DNA of 64,000 nt from Olsenella sp. kh2p3 (GCA_900119625.1 FPKD01000002.1:186001-250000); one strand, 5' to 3'. Shown: positions 1 to 8,997, counted from the stretch's first letter. The notes: generated by a model not told the origin, from the letters alone. A program made the numbers and translations.

Positions 1-39
1 GGCCAGACGAATCTTAACTGCCAATGAAAACTCCTCCAT
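1..39 (-). CDS. Possible 5' end of a divergent gene (partial, unidentified)
   Basis: An ATG read on the minus strand at 39 opens a frame that stays open to the window edge (13 codons, MEEFSLAVKIRLA). It would be transcribed away from the response regulator gene. No strong ribosome binding site is seen upstream and too little protein is present to identify it. It could equally be a chance start in an intergenic region. Confidence 0.25.
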   Translation of the reverse strand, partial: MEEFSLAVKIRLA

Positions 40-242
40 ACGAGCGGTGCCCTGGTGTAGTGTCATGGCTGCACCGCATAGCCACATAGCAACTAGACAT
101 TCTACGCCCACGCGGGATATGCGCAAGTTGCAGATTTTGTGAACCGTGCTGTTATGCGCTGCATCATCTTTGCGTTTAAGCGGGATTTAAGACTCACAAC
201 GTACGATTGTGCTGGGAAGACGCAATTAAAGGAGGAACTCTC

Positions 243-920
243 ATGAACGTTCTCGTTGTCGAAGACGAGCGAAACCTCGCCGACGCCATTGTCCGCATAC
301 TCTCCGACGCAGGCTACAACGCCGAGGCCGTCTATGATGGCACGTCCGGCCTCACGAGCGCAAAGAGCGGCCTCTATGATGCCATCGTGCTCGACGTGAT
401 GCTTCCTGGCATGAACGGCTACGACGTGGTCCACGAGCTGCGCCACGCCAACATCTCGACCCCCGTGCTCATGCTTACGGCGCTCAACTCCACCGAGGAC
501 AAGGTCGAGGGCCTTGACTCTGGCGCTGATGACTACATGACGAAGCCCTTCGAGGCCCAGGAGCTTCTCGCCCGCCTGCGCGCCATCACCCGCCGCAAGG
601 GCGAAGTCATGATCGACGAGATCAAGTTTGCCGACCTGACCCTCGACCTCACCACGCACGACCTCTCGTGCGGCGAGAAGAAGATTCACCTCTCCGGCAA
701 GGAGTTCGAGCTCATGCGCATGCTCATGAGTGCATCCTCACGCGTGATCTCTAAGCAGGACCTTCTCACGAGAGTCTGGGGCGCCGACGCCGAGGCCTCC
801 GAGAACTCGGTGGAAGCGTACATCTCGTTCCTGCGCAAGAAGCTCGCACATGTTGGGTCCAAGGTACAAATCACCACGCTCAGGATGCTCGGCTACAGGC
901 TGGAGCTTTTCGAGGACTAG
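243..920 (+). CDS. OmpR/PhoB-family response regulator
   Basis: DNA-binding regulator of a two-component system. The 225-residue protein has an N-terminal receiver domain with the acidic pair E7/D8, phospho-acceptor D51 in VLDVMLPG and the conserved Lys in MTKPF. A C-terminal winged-helix domain follows (about 125-225; KEFELMRML and the SVEAYISFLRKKL recognition-helix region). The ATG at 243 is preferred over an upstream in-frame start because AAAGGAGG lies just before it and the protein then begins exactly at the receiver strand MNVLVVED. The histidine kinase gene follows after 38 bases, so the two form one operon. The signal and regulon cannot be read from the sequence. Confidence 0.95.
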   Translation: MNVLVVEDERNLADAIVRILSDAGYNAEAVYDGTSGLTSAKSGLYDAIVLDVMLPGMNGYDVVHELRHANISTPVLMLTALNSTEDKVEGLDSGADDYMTKPFEAQELLARLRAITRRKGEVMIDEIKFADLTLDLTTHDLSCGEKKIHLSGKEFELMRMLMSASSRVISKQDLLTRVWGADAEASENSVEAYISFLRKKLAHVGSKVQITTLRMLGYRLELFED

Positions 921-958
921 CGGGCACCCGCTGGATCTTGTTGGGGGAGGTGCCCCGG

Positions 959-2188
959 ATGCTGCAGAAGCTTCGCAGAGAGTTCGTCGTCATCACCATG
1001 GCTCTTGTTGGACTGGTGCTTGTGGTTGCTCTTGGATCTACGCTGGTGAGCAGCTACATGAACCAGTCCAGCATCGTGTATTCGGCCTTGACCCATGGGC
1101 TCAAGGAGGACATCGACTTCACGCCGCGCTTTGGTGACCAAGGCGATGGGGATGAGCCCCATGGGCCAAACTGGCTCACGCTCTCTGCGGACGTCTCAAC
1201 AGACGGAACCATAATTGCGAAGAGCTCCTACTACATCGATCCCGACGTCCTCACGCAGATAATCGCCGAGGTGCTCTCATCGAGCGAAGACTCGGGCCAC
1301 GATGCGAACTTGCACCTCTCTTGGATGCGAGCCCAAAACGAGACCGGCTGGCGCATCTCGATCGTTGACACGCAATCCGTTGACTCCTCGCTTGCCCGAC
1401 AGACCATGACGGACGTCGTGATTGTTCTGATGGCCATGGCCGTACTGTTTGCAATTGTCTGGGTGATATCCGCCTGGATCATGAAGCCCATACAGAAGTC
1501 TTGGGACTCACAGCGCCGTTTTGTCTCTGATGCATCTCACGAGCTCAAGACGCCTTTGGCGGTTATCCTTGCAAACACCCAGATACTCCTCGAAGACCCA
1601 AACGTCCCCCCAGACACTCGTACGTGGGTCGAAAGCACCAACGACGAGGCAAGCCACATGAAGGCGCTTGTCGAGGACCTGCTCACGCTTGCACGAACAG
1701 ACGAGGCGCAGGCAGACGGAGCCAAGCGGGTTCTTGCCCTCGAGGACATCGACTTCTCGGAGCTTGTTGACGAATGCGCCATCGAGTTTGATGGCGTGGC
1801 CTTTGAGCGGGGGTGCTCGATTGAGAGCAAAATCGAACCCAACATACGCCTGCAGGCAGACCGCACGCAGATGGCGCGGGCGGTACGCACCCTTATCGAC
1901 AACGCAACCAAATACGCAACCAAGGGCACTGCCGTTGACGTGCGTCTCAAGAAGACCGACAAGCACGTGGTGCTTACGGTGCATAATGCCAGCGCTCCCA
2001 TGGACCCCGAGGACCTCGAGCACATCTTCGACCGCTTCTACCGCTCTGACAAGGCACGCAGCCGCGAGGAGACCGGCGGGTTTGGGCTAGGGCTTGCCAT
2101 CTGCAAGGGGATCATAGACGCCCACGGTGGCACCATTGTGGCCACAAGCACCGCCGAGGAGGGCACCACCTTCACCGTCACCCTATAA
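959..2188 (+). CDS. Membrane sensor histidine kinase
   Basis: Cognate kinase of the preceding regulator, 409 residues. Two membrane segments (about 11-32 and 152-173) enclose a ~120-residue extracytoplasmic sensor region with no recognisable family signature. A short HAMP-like linker, the H-box SDASHELKTPL with phospho-acceptor H194, and a HATPase domain (N-box LIDNATKYA, G-boxes FGLGLAICKG and GGTI) follow. The ATG at 959 is chosen because GGGGGAGG ends 8 bases upstream; an upstream TTG at 938 would put that site inside the gene. By its architecture it autophosphorylates at H194 and passes phosphate to D51 of the regulator. Confidence 0.93.
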   Translation: MLQKLRREFVVITMALVGLVLVVALGSTLVSSYMNQSSIVYSALTHGLKEDIDFTPRFGDQGDGDEPHGPNWLTLSADVSTDGTIIAKSSYYIDPDVLTQIIAEVLSSSEDSGHDANLHLSWMRAQNETGWRISIVDTQSVDSSLARQTMTDVVIVLMAMAVLFAIVWVISAWIMKPIQKSWDSQRRFVSDASHELKTPLAVILANTQILLEDPNVPPDTRTWVESTNDEASHMKALVEDLLTLARTDEAQADGAKRVLALEDIDFSELVDECAIEFDGVAFERGCSIESKIEPNIRLQADRTQMARAVRTLIDNATKYATKGTAVDVRLKKTDKHVVLTVHNASAPMDPEDLEHIFDRFYRSDKARSREETGGFGLGLAICKGIIDAHGGTIVATSTAEEGTTFTVTL

Positions 2189-2195
2189 TCGGGCC

Positions 2196-3458
2196 ATGGC
2201 AAAGAGCACACATGACATCCTCGAGTGGGACGGGCCGGCAATTGGCCTGCTTGACCTTGATGCCTTCTTCGCATCGGTCGAGCAGCTCGATCATCCCGAA
2301 TGGCGCGGAAAGCCCGTGATTGTAGGCGGCTCTGCCGACCACCGCGGCGTTGTCTCAACCGCATCGTACGAGGCAAGGCGCTATGGCGTGCACTCGGCAA
2401 TGCCTTCTGCCCAGGCAAGGAGGCTCTGCCCCAACGCCATCTGGACCCATGGCAACTTCACCCGCTACCGCGAGGTAAGCGCCGCAGTCATGGACATCCT
2501 CTCCGCCGAGACGCCGCTTGTGGAGCAGGTCTCCATCGACGAGGCCTTCTTCGACGTGACTCCCGGGCGCTTCTCGCGCGAGAACCCCATCGAGATATGC
2601 CGCCGCGTTCAGGAGCGCGTTGCCACCCTTGGGGTGAGCTGCTCCATTGGCCTGGGCGTGAACAAGACCGTTGCCAAAATTGCCTCCGAGAGGGACAAGC
2701 CACGCGGGCTCACCGTGGTATTCCCTGGAACAGAAGGTACGTTTCTGGCTCCCCTACCCACTGACGCTATGAGTGGCGTTGGCCCAGCAACAGAGAGGCG
2801 CCTTGCCGCCATGGGGATTCACACGCTTGGAGACCTGGCGCGGGCGGACGCCCAAGAGCTGCGTACGTCCCTTGGAGTGATGGGCCCCCGGCTTGTGGAG
2901 CGCGCAGCTGGCCTCGAGAGGAGCCGCGTGGCCGAGCGCGCCGTACCAGATGAGGTCAAGTCCGTCTCGAACGAGCGGACCTTCGACCACGACCTTACAA
3001 CCAGTGACGAGGTTCGCGCAGCGGTGCTTCACATAGCCGCAATGACGGGGAGAAGACTGCGCCGCAAAGGCCTTGCGGGGAGCACCGTCACCCTCAAGCT
3101 CCGCTACGCAGACCTCCACGCACGCACTGCCCAGCGACAGCTCACCTCGCCCACCAACGACGAGCATGTCTTTGGTCCCGTTGCTGTGGACCTCCTAGGA
3201 GGACTCTGGCACGAGGGAACGCCGGTACGCCTTGTGGGCGTGGGAATCTCCGATTTCTCGGACGGCCAAGGCCAGCAGTTGGGGCTCTTCGACGAGACGG
3301 CCAACGAGGAAGGCACCCACCGTGACCAGGCAGCCCTCTCGAAGCTCACCGACGCCCTGCGTGACCGCTTCGGCGACGACGTGGTGAGCTATGGGCGAGA
3401 CCTGCGCTTTCGCGACCACACCACGGGCACCGCGCCCATGGGCAAGAACGACGGATGA
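2196..3458 (+). CDS. dinB: DNA polymerase IV (Y-family)
   Basis: Translesion polymerase, 420 residues from the ATG at 2196, 7 bases after the histidine kinase. The metal-binding motif LLDLDAFFASVEQ (D20, D22) and the catalytic pair SIDEAFFD (D115, E116) are intact. The helix-hairpin-helix region (AMSGVGPATERRLAAMG) and the little-finger domain (from about VKSVSNERTF) follow. No clear ribosome binding site precedes the ATG, so translation may be coupled to the kinase gene. The in-frame extension upstream lies inside the kinase gene and looks non-natural. The stop codon is formed by the first bases of a perfect palindrome (see 3454-3486). Confidence 0.93.
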   Translation: MAKSTHDILEWDGPAIGLLDLDAFFASVEQLDHPEWRGKPVIVGGSADHRGVVSTASYEARRYGVHSAMPSAQARRLCPNAIWTHGNFTRYREVSAAVMDILSAETPLVEQVSIDEAFFDVTPGRFSRENPIEICRRVQERVATLGVSCSIGLGVNKTVAKIASERDKPRGLTVVFPGTEGTFLAPLPTDAMSGVGPATERRLAAMGIHTLGDLARADAQELRTSLGVMGPRLVERAAGLERSRVAERAVPDEVKSVSNERTFDHDLTTSDEVRAAVLHIAAMTGRRLRRKGLAGSTVTLKLRYADLHARTAQRQLTSPTNDEHVFGPVAVDLLGGLWHEGTPVRLVGVGISDFSDGQGQQLGLFDETANEEGTHRDQAALSKLTDALRDRFGDDVVSYGRDLRFRDHTTGTAPMGKNDG

Positions 3459-3486
3459 GACAAAGGGAAACTCCCTTTGTCTCATC
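3454..3486. terminator. Perfect 15-bp palindrome between convergent genes; probable bidirectional terminator
   Basis: Arms GATGAGACAAAGGGA and its exact complement are separated by AAC. The TGA of the first arm is the dinB stop codon. The minus-strand permease gene ends 7 bases beyond. There is no long T-run, but the stem is strong and lies between convergent genes. The same core recurs at 52237-52273 in the opposite orientation. Confidence 0.7.
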
Positions 3487-3492
3487 CAAGCG

Positions 3493-4488
3493 CTAGCGAT
3501 CTTCTCGGAAGTACGGCAATCCAAGACTTTCCGGAGGTTGGTTCTCTCGCTTGTTGCGCATGCTCGTAATGACGAGCACAACTATGGTAACCACATAGGG
3601 GAGCATCTTGTAGAGTTCCTTTACGGCTAGGTCTGTACCCGTGGGGATGAAGAGGTACAGGATGTACAGGCCACCGAAGAGGATCGAGGCGAAGATGCTC
3701 ACGTTGGGACGCCAGATGGTGAAAATGACCAACGCAATGGCAAGCCACCCGCGATCGCCAAAGGCGTCGTTTGACCATACGCCGTTTGCGTAATCCATCA
3801 CGTAGTAGAGGCCGCCAAGTCCCGCGATCATGCATCCGATGCAGGTGGCCATGAACTTGTAGCGCGTGATGTCAATGCCTGCGGCGTCGGCGGTAGCAGG
3901 ATCCTCGCCTACCGCGCGCAGCTGAAGGCCAATGCGAGTCTTCGTGAGCACGTGTGACGAGACCAGCGCAATCACAATCGCCACGTAGGCAAGAAAGCCA
4001 AACGAGAGGAACATGCTCCCAAAGTCGCCCAAGGACTCTGCAAAGGGGAGCGTTGTCCTAAACAGGCCAGACGTGGTCGACAACGAGATGGAGGGAACGT
4101 CCGAACCCGCAAGCTTGATGAGCGAGCCGCCAAAGAAGTTGCCAAAGCCAACACCAAATGTTGTCATGGCGAGGCCGGTGACGTTCTGGTTGGCGCGCAG
4201 CGTGACCGTGAGGAAGCAGTACAGAAGCCCCATCAAAAGCGAGCCGAGCAGGCAGCAAAGCAAGGGAATCAGGATACCGAGAGCGGCGTTCATCTGTGTG
4301 GGATCATCAAAGCTCTGCTCATAGAGGAAGGACCCAATGACGCCGCAGATACCTCCCACGTACATGACGCCAGGAATGCCGAGGTTGAGGTTTCCCGACT
4401 TCTCGGTAATGATTTCGCCCGTGCTGCCATAGAGAAGCGGAATGCTCTGGGCTATGGCTCGGGGAATGAACGAGACCAAATCAAACAT
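3493..4488 (-). CDS. Nucleoside-type ABC transporter permease (second subunit)
   Basis: Multi-pass inner-membrane permease of the BPD_transp_2 family (YufQ/NupQ type), 331 residues. The N-terminus MFDLVSFIPRAIAQSIPLL, the STGEIITEKSGNLNLGIPG motif and about eight to nine hydrophobic segments are typical of the second permease of nucleoside importers. The ATG at 4488 overlaps the end of the other permease gene by 8 bases, which indicates translational coupling. The upstream in-frame sequence is a shadow of that gene. It is the last gene of the BMP-ATPase-permease-permease operon. Confidence 0.9.
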   Translation of the reverse strand: MFDLVSFIPRAIAQSIPLLYGSTGEIITEKSGNLNLGIPGVMYVGGICGVIGSFLYEQSFDDPTQMNAALGILIPLLCCLLGSLLMGLLYCFLTVTLRANQNVTGLAMTTFGVGFGNFFGGSLIKLAGSDVPSISLSTTSGLFRTTLPFAESLGDFGSMFLSFGFLAYVAIVIALVSSHVLTKTRIGLQLRAVGEDPATADAAGIDITRYKFMATCIGCMIAGLGGLYYVMDYANGVWSNDAFGDRGWLAIALVIFTIWRPNVSIFASILFGGLYILYLFIPTGTDLAVKELYKMLPYVVTIVVLVITSMRNKRENQPPESLGLPYFREDR

Positions 4489-5569
4489 GTGCCTTCTCAA
4501 CCTCCTCCGTCTTCTTGGTGAAGTTGATCTTGTAGGTAATGAAGAACTCGCTGCCAATGATGAAGAACAGGATGATTCCGGTGAGGATGTCGGCAAAGCT
4601 CTGGTTTAGCCCATAGGCGGTGGAAATCTCGCTGGCACCACGCTCCATAAAGACCAGCAGGAACGAGCTGCCAATCATAGAGAACGGGTTGAACTTGGCG
4701 AGCCATGCCACCATGACGCCCGTGAAGCCGCGGCCGTTAGCAATGGTGGTGGTGAGAGTATGGTCGGTGCCTCCCACCAGCAGAAGCCCTGCGAACCCAC
4801 AGATGGCACCCGAAACTATGAGCGTGCGGATGATGACTTTGGGAACGTCGATGCCAACGTAGCGAGCCGTGTTGGTTGACTCCCCCACAACTGATATCTC
4901 ATATCCGTGCTTGGTGTACTTGAGGTAGACGTACATCAAAACGGTAATGATGGCCACAAGGATGATGTTGAGCAGGTACTTGTAGTTGCCAATCTGCGGG
5001 AGCCAGCCAGCCTCGGTGGACTGGTTGATGATGCCGATCTTGCCCGAACCCTTTGGCACCTCCCACACGATGATGAAGTAGGCAACTAGCTGCGTTGCCA
5101 CATAGTTCATCATGAGCGTGAACAGCGTCTCGTTTGTGTTCCACTTGGCCTTGAAGAGCGCGGGGATAAGCGCCCAAACCGCGCCTGCGGCTATCGAAGA
5201 CACAACCATGCACGCTATGAGCAGAGGGTTGGGAATCTTGTCTCCAAGGAGAATCATGCAGGCGGCCGTGGCAAGACCACCAACCAGAACCTGGCCCTCG
5301 CCTCCCAGGTTCCAGAACTTCATCTTGAACGCCGGCGTGAGCGCAAGCGAGACGCACAGCAGGATGGCAATCTCCTGCAGAAGGATCCAGATCTTGCGCG
5401 CAGAGCCAAAGGCACCGTTGAAGAAGGTCGCGTAGACGTCGATGGGGTTGAGTCCAGTAAGAATAGTCGTGATGACGCCGCACACAACCAATGAGAGCAC
5501 TATCGAGAGCCCCCGAATGGTCATCGACTGCGACAGAGGCATCTCCTTGCGCTTGGTGATATGTATCAT
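4481..5569 (-). CDS. Nucleoside-type ABC transporter permease (first subunit)
   Basis: Inner-membrane permease of the BPD_transp_2 family (YufP/NupP type), 362 residues, with strongly hydrophobic segments starting at about residue 17. The motif LGGEGQVLVGG and the segment GRGFTGVMVAWLAKFNP match the usual first permease of this importer class. Its ATG overlaps the ATPase stop codon (ATGA, 4-base overlap), so the two are translationally coupled. It should form the channel heterodimer with the following permease. Substrate (purine or pyrimidine nucleosides) is inferred from the family. Confidence 0.9.
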   Translation of the reverse strand: MIHITKRKEMPLSQSMTIRGLSIVLSLVVCGVITTILTGLNPIDVYATFFNGAFGSARKIWILLQEIAILLCVSLALTPAFKMKFWNLGGEGQVLVGGLATAACMILLGDKIPNPLLIACMVVSSIAAGAVWALIPALFKAKWNTNETLFTLMMNYVATQLVAYFIIVWEVPKGSGKIGIINQSTEAGWLPQIGNYKYLLNIILVAIITVLMYVYLKYTKHGYEISVVGESTNTARYVGIDVPKVIIRTLIVSGAICGFAGLLLVGGTDHTLTTTIANGRGFTGVMVAWLAKFNPFSMIGSSFLLVFMERGASEISTAYGLNQSFADILTGIILFFIIGSEFFITYKINFTKKTEEVEKAHV

Positions 5570-7113
5570 GCCGCCTCACCCCCCTTGAGCTTGGTCATCA
5601 TGAGACCAACCTCGTTCTTTGAGGTGGAACGCGCGTCGACGATGCCGCTTAACTTGCCGCCACACAAGACCAGGATCTTGTCGCACAGCTCGAGAAGAAC
5701 ATCGAGGTCCTCGCCTACGTACACCACAGCCACACCAGACTGCTTCTGCTTGTTGATGAGGTCATAGATGAGATAGGAGGAGTTGACGTCAAGGCCGCGC
5801 ACGGCGTAGGCGCAAAGCAGCACGCTCGGTGACGAGGAGATCTCGCGTCCCACCAGGACCTTCTGAACGTTTCCACCTGAAAGGCGCCGTACGGGGGTGT
5901 CAACGCCCGGGGTGTCTACCTCAAGCTCGTCAACGACCTTCTCGGCAAGCTCCTTTGGCGCCTTGCGCTGGGTAAAGATGGAGCCGCCATCACGGAACGA
6001 CCGCAGCAGCATGTTGTCGGTAATGCTCATGCTGCCTACGAGCCCCATGCCCAGGCGGTCCTCTGGCACAAACGAGAGCGCCACGCCCATGGAGGCAATC
6101 TGATAGGGATCCTTGCCCGTAAGCTCTTGGACCTGTCCGTCATCGCCAACGTACCCTATGGTGCCAGACTCGACGCCTTGAAGGCCTGCGATAGCCTCGA
6201 GGAGCTCCTTCTGGCCGCTGTTCGAGACGCCCGCGATGCCCAGCACCTCTCCGCCAAATGCCGAGAAGGACACGTCATCGAGCTTGAGCACTCCCTCGTC
6301 GTCCCTCACCGTGAGGCCCTTGACGCGGATGCGCTCGGTGGGATTGACGGGCTTGGGGCGCTCGATGTTGAGCGTCACCTGGTGACCGACCATCATGTTG
6401 GTCATCTGCTGCGTGGTGGACTGGGCAGTGACCATCTCGCCCACGTTCTCACCCTTGCGCAGCACCACAACGCGGTCGCTGATCTCCTCCACCTCGTGAA
6501 GCTTGTGTGTGATGATGACAATTGCCTTGCCGTCGTTCCGCATGTTGCGGAGAACGACAAAGAGCTTCTCGGTCTCCTGGGGGGTGAGCACAGCGGTTGG
6601 CTCGTCGAGAATGAGGATGTCGGCGCCACGGTAGATGAGCTTGACGATCTCGACCGTCTGTTTCTGAGACACGCTCATCTCGTAGACCTTCTGATCTGGG
6701 TCAACGTCGAAACCGTACGCATCGCAGATGCCTTTGATCTTCTCGGCCGCAGCCTTAAGGTCGAGCCCCTTGCCCTCGTCGAGACCAAGCACGATGTTCT
6801 CGGTAGCCGAGAACACATTCACGAGCCTGAAGTGCTGATGGACCATGCCGATGCCATGCTCGTAGGCATCCTTGGGCGAGGCAATCGTCACGGGGCTGCC
6901 CTGTATCTCAATCTGGCCATCATCTGGAAAATAGATGCCAGAGAGCATGTTCATGAGCGTTGTCTTACCGCTGCCATTCTCGCCAAGCAGAGCTAGGATC
7001 TCTCCGCCATAGATGTCAAGGTCAACATCGCTGTTGGCCTTGACCTGCCCGAACGACTTGCTGATGTGTCTCATCCGCACGGCTGGTTGTCTATCTGCCA
7101 CGGGATTTCCCAT
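5566..7113 (-). CDS. Nucleoside-type ABC transporter, double ATP-binding protein
   Basis: Energising subunit with two nucleotide-binding domains in one 515-residue chain, as in ribose and nucleoside importers. The first domain has Walker A GENGSGKTT, a signature-like MSVSQKQTVEI and Walker B ILILDEPTAVLTP. The second has the degenerate Walker A GVSNSGQKEL typical of this class, the signature LSGGNVQKV and RGLDV in place of a normal Walker B. An ATG at 7113 is preceded directly by a GTG; neither has a clear ribosome binding site. A hairpin lies between this gene and the BMP gene upstream, which may lower its expression relative to the binding protein. Confidence 0.92.
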   Translation of the reverse strand: MGNPVADRQPAVRMRHISKSFGQVKANSDVDLDIYGGEILALLGENGSGKTTLMNMLSGIYFPDDGQIEIQGSPVTIASPKDAYEHGIGMVHQHFRLVNVFSATENIVLGLDEGKGLDLKAAAEKIKGICDAYGFDVDPDQKVYEMSVSQKQTVEIVKLIYRGADILILDEPTAVLTPQETEKLFVVLRNMRNDGKAIVIITHKLHEVEEISDRVVVLRKGENVGEMVTAQSTTQQMTNMMVGHQVTLNIERPKPVNPTERIRVKGLTVRDDEGVLKLDDVSFSAFGGEVLGIAGVSNSGQKELLEAIAGLQGVESGTIGYVGDDGQVQELTGKDPYQIASMGVALSFVPEDRLGMGLVGSMSITDNMLLRSFRDGGSIFTQRKAPKELAEKVVDELEVDTPGVDTPVRRLSGGNVQKVLVGREISSSPSVLLCAYAVRGLDVNSSYLIYDLINKQKQSGVAVVYVGEDLDVLLELCDKILVLCGGKLSGIVDARSTSKNEVGLMMTKLKGGEAA

Positions 7114-7148
7114 CACTCGAAGGAATGGAATAGCTAAACCAGAGAAAG

Positions 7149-7174
7149 ACGGCCTCCGAGGCTTCGGAGGCCGT
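7149..7174 (-). terminator. Intercistronic hairpin between BMP and ATPase genes
   Basis: An 11-bp perfect stem (ACGGCCTCCGA and its complement) with a 4-base loop, followed on the minus strand by CTTTCTCT. It sits in the 81-base gap between the BMP stop and the ATPase start. It resembles a leaky terminator or RNA-stabilising hairpin that would make the binding protein more abundant than the membrane subunits. Confidence 0.65.
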
Positions 7175-7194
7175 CCACACGTGACCGCGACCGA

Positions 7195-8469
7195 TTAGAA
7201 CGCGGTATCCAGAAGCTCGATGCCGTCGATCTGAACGTCGAAATACGGTGCCGAACGGTACTCGGACTCGTGGAAGTAGCCGTCAGAGACAACCTCGGTG
7301 TCGGGGGTGTAGTCGGGATCGGTGTCAACATCCGCCTTATAGGAGTCGAGCTTGGCACCCTGAACGGTAAAGGTGGAGGTGTCAAAGACGTGGAGGCTCC
7401 CAGCCTCAAGCTCCTTGGTGACCTCATCGAGCTTGTCCTGAGTGCCCTTGGCGGCAACGGAGGTGTTGAGGTCCGCAAGCTCAACCGAGCCGGTGGAAAG
7501 GGTGCCCGTCCAATCGGTGTCGATGGCAGAGCCGTCCATCACGGCCTGGATTGCATACTTGTAGTACGGGACCCAGTTGATACGGGACGAGATGATGTAG
7601 GTGTTGGGGCAGGCGTCCTGGGTGCTGCCGTTGTATGAGACGTCGGGCACGCCCGCATTCTCGCAGGCCGTAGGGGCACCCATGGAGTCAGCGTGCTGGG
7701 AGATGAGAACACAACCGTCGTTCATGAGCTTGGTTGCGCCCTCCTTCTCTGCCGTCTCGTCGTACCAGGAGCCCGTGAAGGTGACCTCCATGGTGACGGA
7801 GGGGCAGACGGACTTGGCACCAAGGTAGAACGAGGTGTAGCCCGAGATGACCTCGGCGTACGTGTAGGCGCCAACGTAGCCCATCTTCGCCTGGTCGGCT
7901 GTGATCTTGCCGGAGTCGATCATCTCGTTGAGCTTCATGCCGGCGGCAACGCCAGCAAGGTAGCGCCCCTCGTAGATGGACGCGAAGGCGTTGTGGTAGT
8001 TGTCCAGGCCTTCGGTGTGGGCCTTGGTGCCGGTGGAGTGACAGAACTGGATGTCCGGGAACTCCTTGGCGGCCTGGATCATGTAGTCCTCGTGGCCAAA
8101 GGAGTCGGCAAAGATGATGTTGCAGCCGGCGTCCGCAAGCTCGGCCGCGGCGTTGTAGCACTCCTGACCTTCGGGGACGTTGGTCTTGATCATGTAGGTA
8201 TCCTCGCTGATACCCAGCTCCTTGCATGCCTCCTTGGCGGCGTTGATGAAGTTGAGGTCATACGTGGAGTTTTCATCGTGCAGCGTGATGAAGCCCGGCT
8301 TGATGGAGGCGGAATCAGAAGAAGAGCCAGAGTCCGTGCTCGTGCTGGCACCGGAGCTAGCATTGTTCCCGCCGCTTGCGCAGCCGGCAAGGGCCAACGC
8401 TATGGCGCTGCCACCCCCAAGCTTGAAAAACTGACGACGGCTGAAGGTGTGCTCGGAAATGCTCTTCAT
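7195..8469 (-). CDS. BMP-family substrate-binding lipoprotein (nucleoside importer)
   Basis: Extracytoplasmic binding protein of the Bmp/PnrA family, 424 residues. The N-terminus combines a twin-arginine motif (FSRRQFFKLGG) with a lipobox (LALAGC), so it is predicted to be exported folded and then lipidated at the Cys. A Ser/Ala/Asp-rich spacer precedes the Bmp domain (KPGFITLHD..., DAGCNIIFADSFG, GRYLAGVAAGMKL). The ATG at 8469 is chosen because GAAGGG lies 9 bases upstream; the ATG at 8478 would abut that site. It is the first gene of the importer operon. Confidence 0.92.
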   Translation of the reverse strand: MKSISEHTFSRRQFFKLGGGSAIALALAGCASGGNNASSGASTSTDSGSSSDSASIKPGFITLHDENSTYDLNFINAAKEACKELGISEDTYMIKTNVPEGQECYNAAAELADAGCNIIFADSFGHEDYMIQAAKEFPDIQFCHSTGTKAHTEGLDNYHNAFASIYEGRYLAGVAAGMKLNEMIDSGKITADQAKMGYVGAYTYAEVISGYTSFYLGAKSVCPSVTMEVTFTGSWYDETAEKEGATKLMNDGCVLISQHADSMGAPTACENAGVPDVSYNGSTQDACPNTYIISSRINWVPYYKYAIQAVMDGSAIDTDWTGTLSTGSVELADLNTSVAAKGTQDKLDEVTKELEAGSLHVFDTSTFTVQGAKLDSYKADVDTDPDYTPDTEVVSDGYFHESEYRSAPYFDVQIDGIELLDTAF

Positions 8470-8532
8470 GATACCCATCCCTTCAAGTTAAAACCGCGCT
8501 CCGTGCCAATCACCGCGCTTGCGGTTTCTCGA

Positions 8533-8538
8533 ATAATA
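8533..8538 (-). promoter_or_regulatory. Candidate -10 element of the nucleoside importer operon
   Basis: TATTAT is read on the minus strand about 65 bases upstream of the BMP start. No convincing -35 hexamer is placed 17 bases further up. The predicted transcript would begin almost at a 7-bp hairpin (AAACCGC at 8491-8497 pairing with 8521-8527) that ends just before the ribosome binding site. Confidence 0.35.
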
Positions 8539-8620
8539 GCACGGACGTTCAAACAAGAAGGGGTGACGCCGGCATCGAACACACAGCGGACCCAAGCGTT
8601 AACGTTAAGGAAATGATGGG

Positions 8621-8989
8621 CTATGCAGGGTTATCCTCAAGGCCCATGTCGACTTCCGGGGCATCACCCCAGAGCTTCTCAAGGCGGTAGAAATCGCGCG
8701 TCTCGGGCTTGAAGACGTGCACCACAACGCTGCCAAAGTCGATGAGCACCCAGTTCCTGCCCTCGCGTCCCTCGGTCGAGAGAGCGGTGACGCCGCAGTT
8801 GGTGCGAACCTTCTCGCGCACCTCGTCAACGATGGCGTCGGTCTGAGGGTTGCTGGTTGCCGAGCAAATAACGAAGTAGTCGCAGACGTCAGTCTTGGCC
8901 GTGAGGTCGAGAACGACGATGTCCTGGGCCTTCTTGGAGTCTGCCGCCATACTGGCTACTCGAGCGATCTCATACGGTGTGATTGCCAT
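8621..8989 (-). CDS. rsfS: Ribosomal silencing factor RsfS (Iojap family)
   Basis: Binds ribosomal protein L14 and blocks joining of the 30S and 50S subunits when nutrients are scarce. The 122-residue protein covers the whole Oligomerisation/Iojap domain with KKAQDIVVLDL, TDVCDYFVICS, NWVLIDFGSVVVHVF and YRLEKLWGDA, the usual family signatures. It lies 8 bases after yqeK and is the last gene of the obgE-proBA-nadD-yqeK-rsfS operon. The nadD-yqeK-rsfS order is very common in Gram-positive bacteria. Confidence 0.95.
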   Translation of the reverse strand: MAITPYEIARVASMAADSKKAQDIVVLDLTAKTDVCDYFVICSATSNPQTDAIVDEVREKVRTNCGVTALSTEGREGRNWVLIDFGSVVVHVFKPETRDFYRLEKLWGDAPEVDMGLEDNPA

Positions 8990-8997
8990 GTTCTCCC

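Noticed and set aside
102..689. 195-residue minus-strand frame opposite the response regulator
   Set aside because: Antisense to a clear OmpR-family gene; no start signal or motif.
5566..7113. Degenerate second ATPase domain as evidence of a broken gene
   Set aside because: The altered Walker A and the RGLD motif are normal for this double-domain nucleoside/sugar ATPase class.
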